From Streptomyces termitum (GTDB lineage: Bacteria; Actinomycetota; Actinomycetes; Streptomycetales; Streptomycetaceae): a stretch of DNA of 64,000 nucleotides. Of the stretch, positions 63,821 to 64,000 are shown piece by piece (the stretch's first letter is position 1; each line of letters starts with the position of its first letter). The stretch is taken from positions 310,001 to 374,000 of the forward strand of contig NZ_BMUL01000006.1 in NCBI RefSeq assembly GCF_014650175.1, given 5' to 3'. The notes beneath the pieces are model-generated. The model ran no database searches, was not told where the DNA came from, and saw nothing but the letters and a program-made list of their open reading frames with translations. The position numbers and the translations under genes were made by a program.

Positions 63821-64000
63821 ATGCCGTACTTCGACGCAGCGTCCGCCGCTCCCCTGCACCCCGTCGCCCGTCAGGCGCTCCTCGCCGCCCTGGACGAGGG
63901 GTGGGCCGACCCGGCCCGGCTCTACCGGGAGGGGCGCCGGGCCCGGCTGCTGCTCGACGCGGCGCGGGAGGCCGCGGCGGAGGCCGTCGGCTGCCGCCCC
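63821..64000 (+). CDS. Cysteine-desulfurase-like PLP enzyme, cut by the window edge
   Basis: The first 60 codons of a NifS/IscS-type class-V aminotransferase: MPYFDAASAAPLHPVARQAL is the typical opening (YFDxAA-x-P-x-HP-x-V). The PLP lysine and active-site Cys would be beyond the edge. The ATG at 63821 is preceded by GGCGG only. It diverges from the ctaCDF operon. It is a second desulfurase-like gene besides that at 51178-52605. Confidence 0.8.
   Translation, partial: MPYFDAASAAPLHPVARQALLAALDEGWADPARLYREGRRARLLLDAAREAAAEAVGCRP

Overview
The window reads as chromosome-core DNA of a Streptomyces (Actinomycetota). Base composition is very GC-rich, third codon positions are almost always G or C, and GTG or TTG starts are common. 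The gene order resembles what I recall of the S. coelicolor segment running from about SCO2100 to SCO2157. Its skeleton (metF, Rv2175c-type DNA-binding protein, Ser/Thr kinase, class II DAHP synthase, acyltransferase, ArsA-like ATPase, SRPBCC protein, acyl-CoA ligase, pimB, NlpC/P60, trpD, ctaE-qcrCAB, ctaCD) also follows the Mycobacterium tuberculosis Rv2172c-Rv2200c neighbourhood. These parallels come from memory, not from a search. I saw no rRNA, tRNA, CRISPR array, prophage or insertion sequence.

Layout. 1-4.3 kb: HEPN-domain gene, then a degenerate ABC ATPase, a YhgE/Pip membrane protein and a TetR repressor, with a near-perfect palindromic operator in front. 4.3-4.77 kb: intergenic stretch with a degenerate 7-bp tandem repeat and a MacR-like site. 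4.8-7.8 kb: DUF4126 protein, phytoene-desaturase-like oxidoreductase and a membrane protein. 7.8-13.6 kb: metF, thiE, Rv2175c-like gene and a reductase on the minus strand, facing a TPP riboswitch and thiO-thiS-thiG. 13.7-18.3 kb: PASTA-domain kinase, nfo, sulfite-oxidase-like enzyme, bfr, and iron-box-controlled bfd. 18.3-22 kb: aroH diverging from a Trp leader peptide, attenuator and fused anthranilate synthase. 22-25.8 kb: D-lactate-dehydrogenase-like gene, macRS two-component system and an acyltransferase. 26-32.6 kb: esterase, small membrane protein, EEP-family nuclease, glkA with its SCO2127-like neighbour, ArsA-like ATPase, SRPBCC protein and metallophosphoesterase. 32.8-38.7 kb: acyl-CoA ligase, pimB-like mannosyltransferase, GT87 and DUF2079 membrane proteins. 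38.7-43 kb: ricin-type lectin, lipoprotein metallopeptidase-like protein and two NlpC/P60 peptidases. 43-51.2 kb: NYN protein, Zn-ribbon protein, rhomboid, Lrp-type ligand-binding protein, a two-component system and an SLC13 permease-glycerate kinase pair. 51.2-54.1 kb: PLP-dependent desulfurase-like gene behind a SAM-IV riboswitch, and trpD. 54.2-63.5 kb: the respiratory bcc-aa3 genes (ctaE-qcrCAB and ctaCDF), split by a receiver-like gene and an L,D-transpeptidase. The right edge cuts a second cysteine-desulfurase-like gene.

How it works together. Tryptophan supply (aroH, attenuated trpE, trpD), thiamine assembly (thiE, thiOSG), envelope lipid and mannoside building (acyltransferase, acyl-CoA ligase, pimB, GT87), peptidoglycan remodelling (two NlpC/P60 proteins, one L,D-transpeptidase), iron storage and release (bfr/bfd), glucose phosphorylation (glkA) and the cytochrome bcc-aa3 branch are all encoded here.

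The most notable regulatory observations are: a shared TGAA-N7-TCAT-N7-TCAT array in front of both the two-component operon and the SLC13-glycerate kinase operon; a MacR-like site in the same window as macRS; a SAM-IV riboswitch with a tiny upstream ORF; and the uncharacterised 7-bp repeat tract at 4310-4442.
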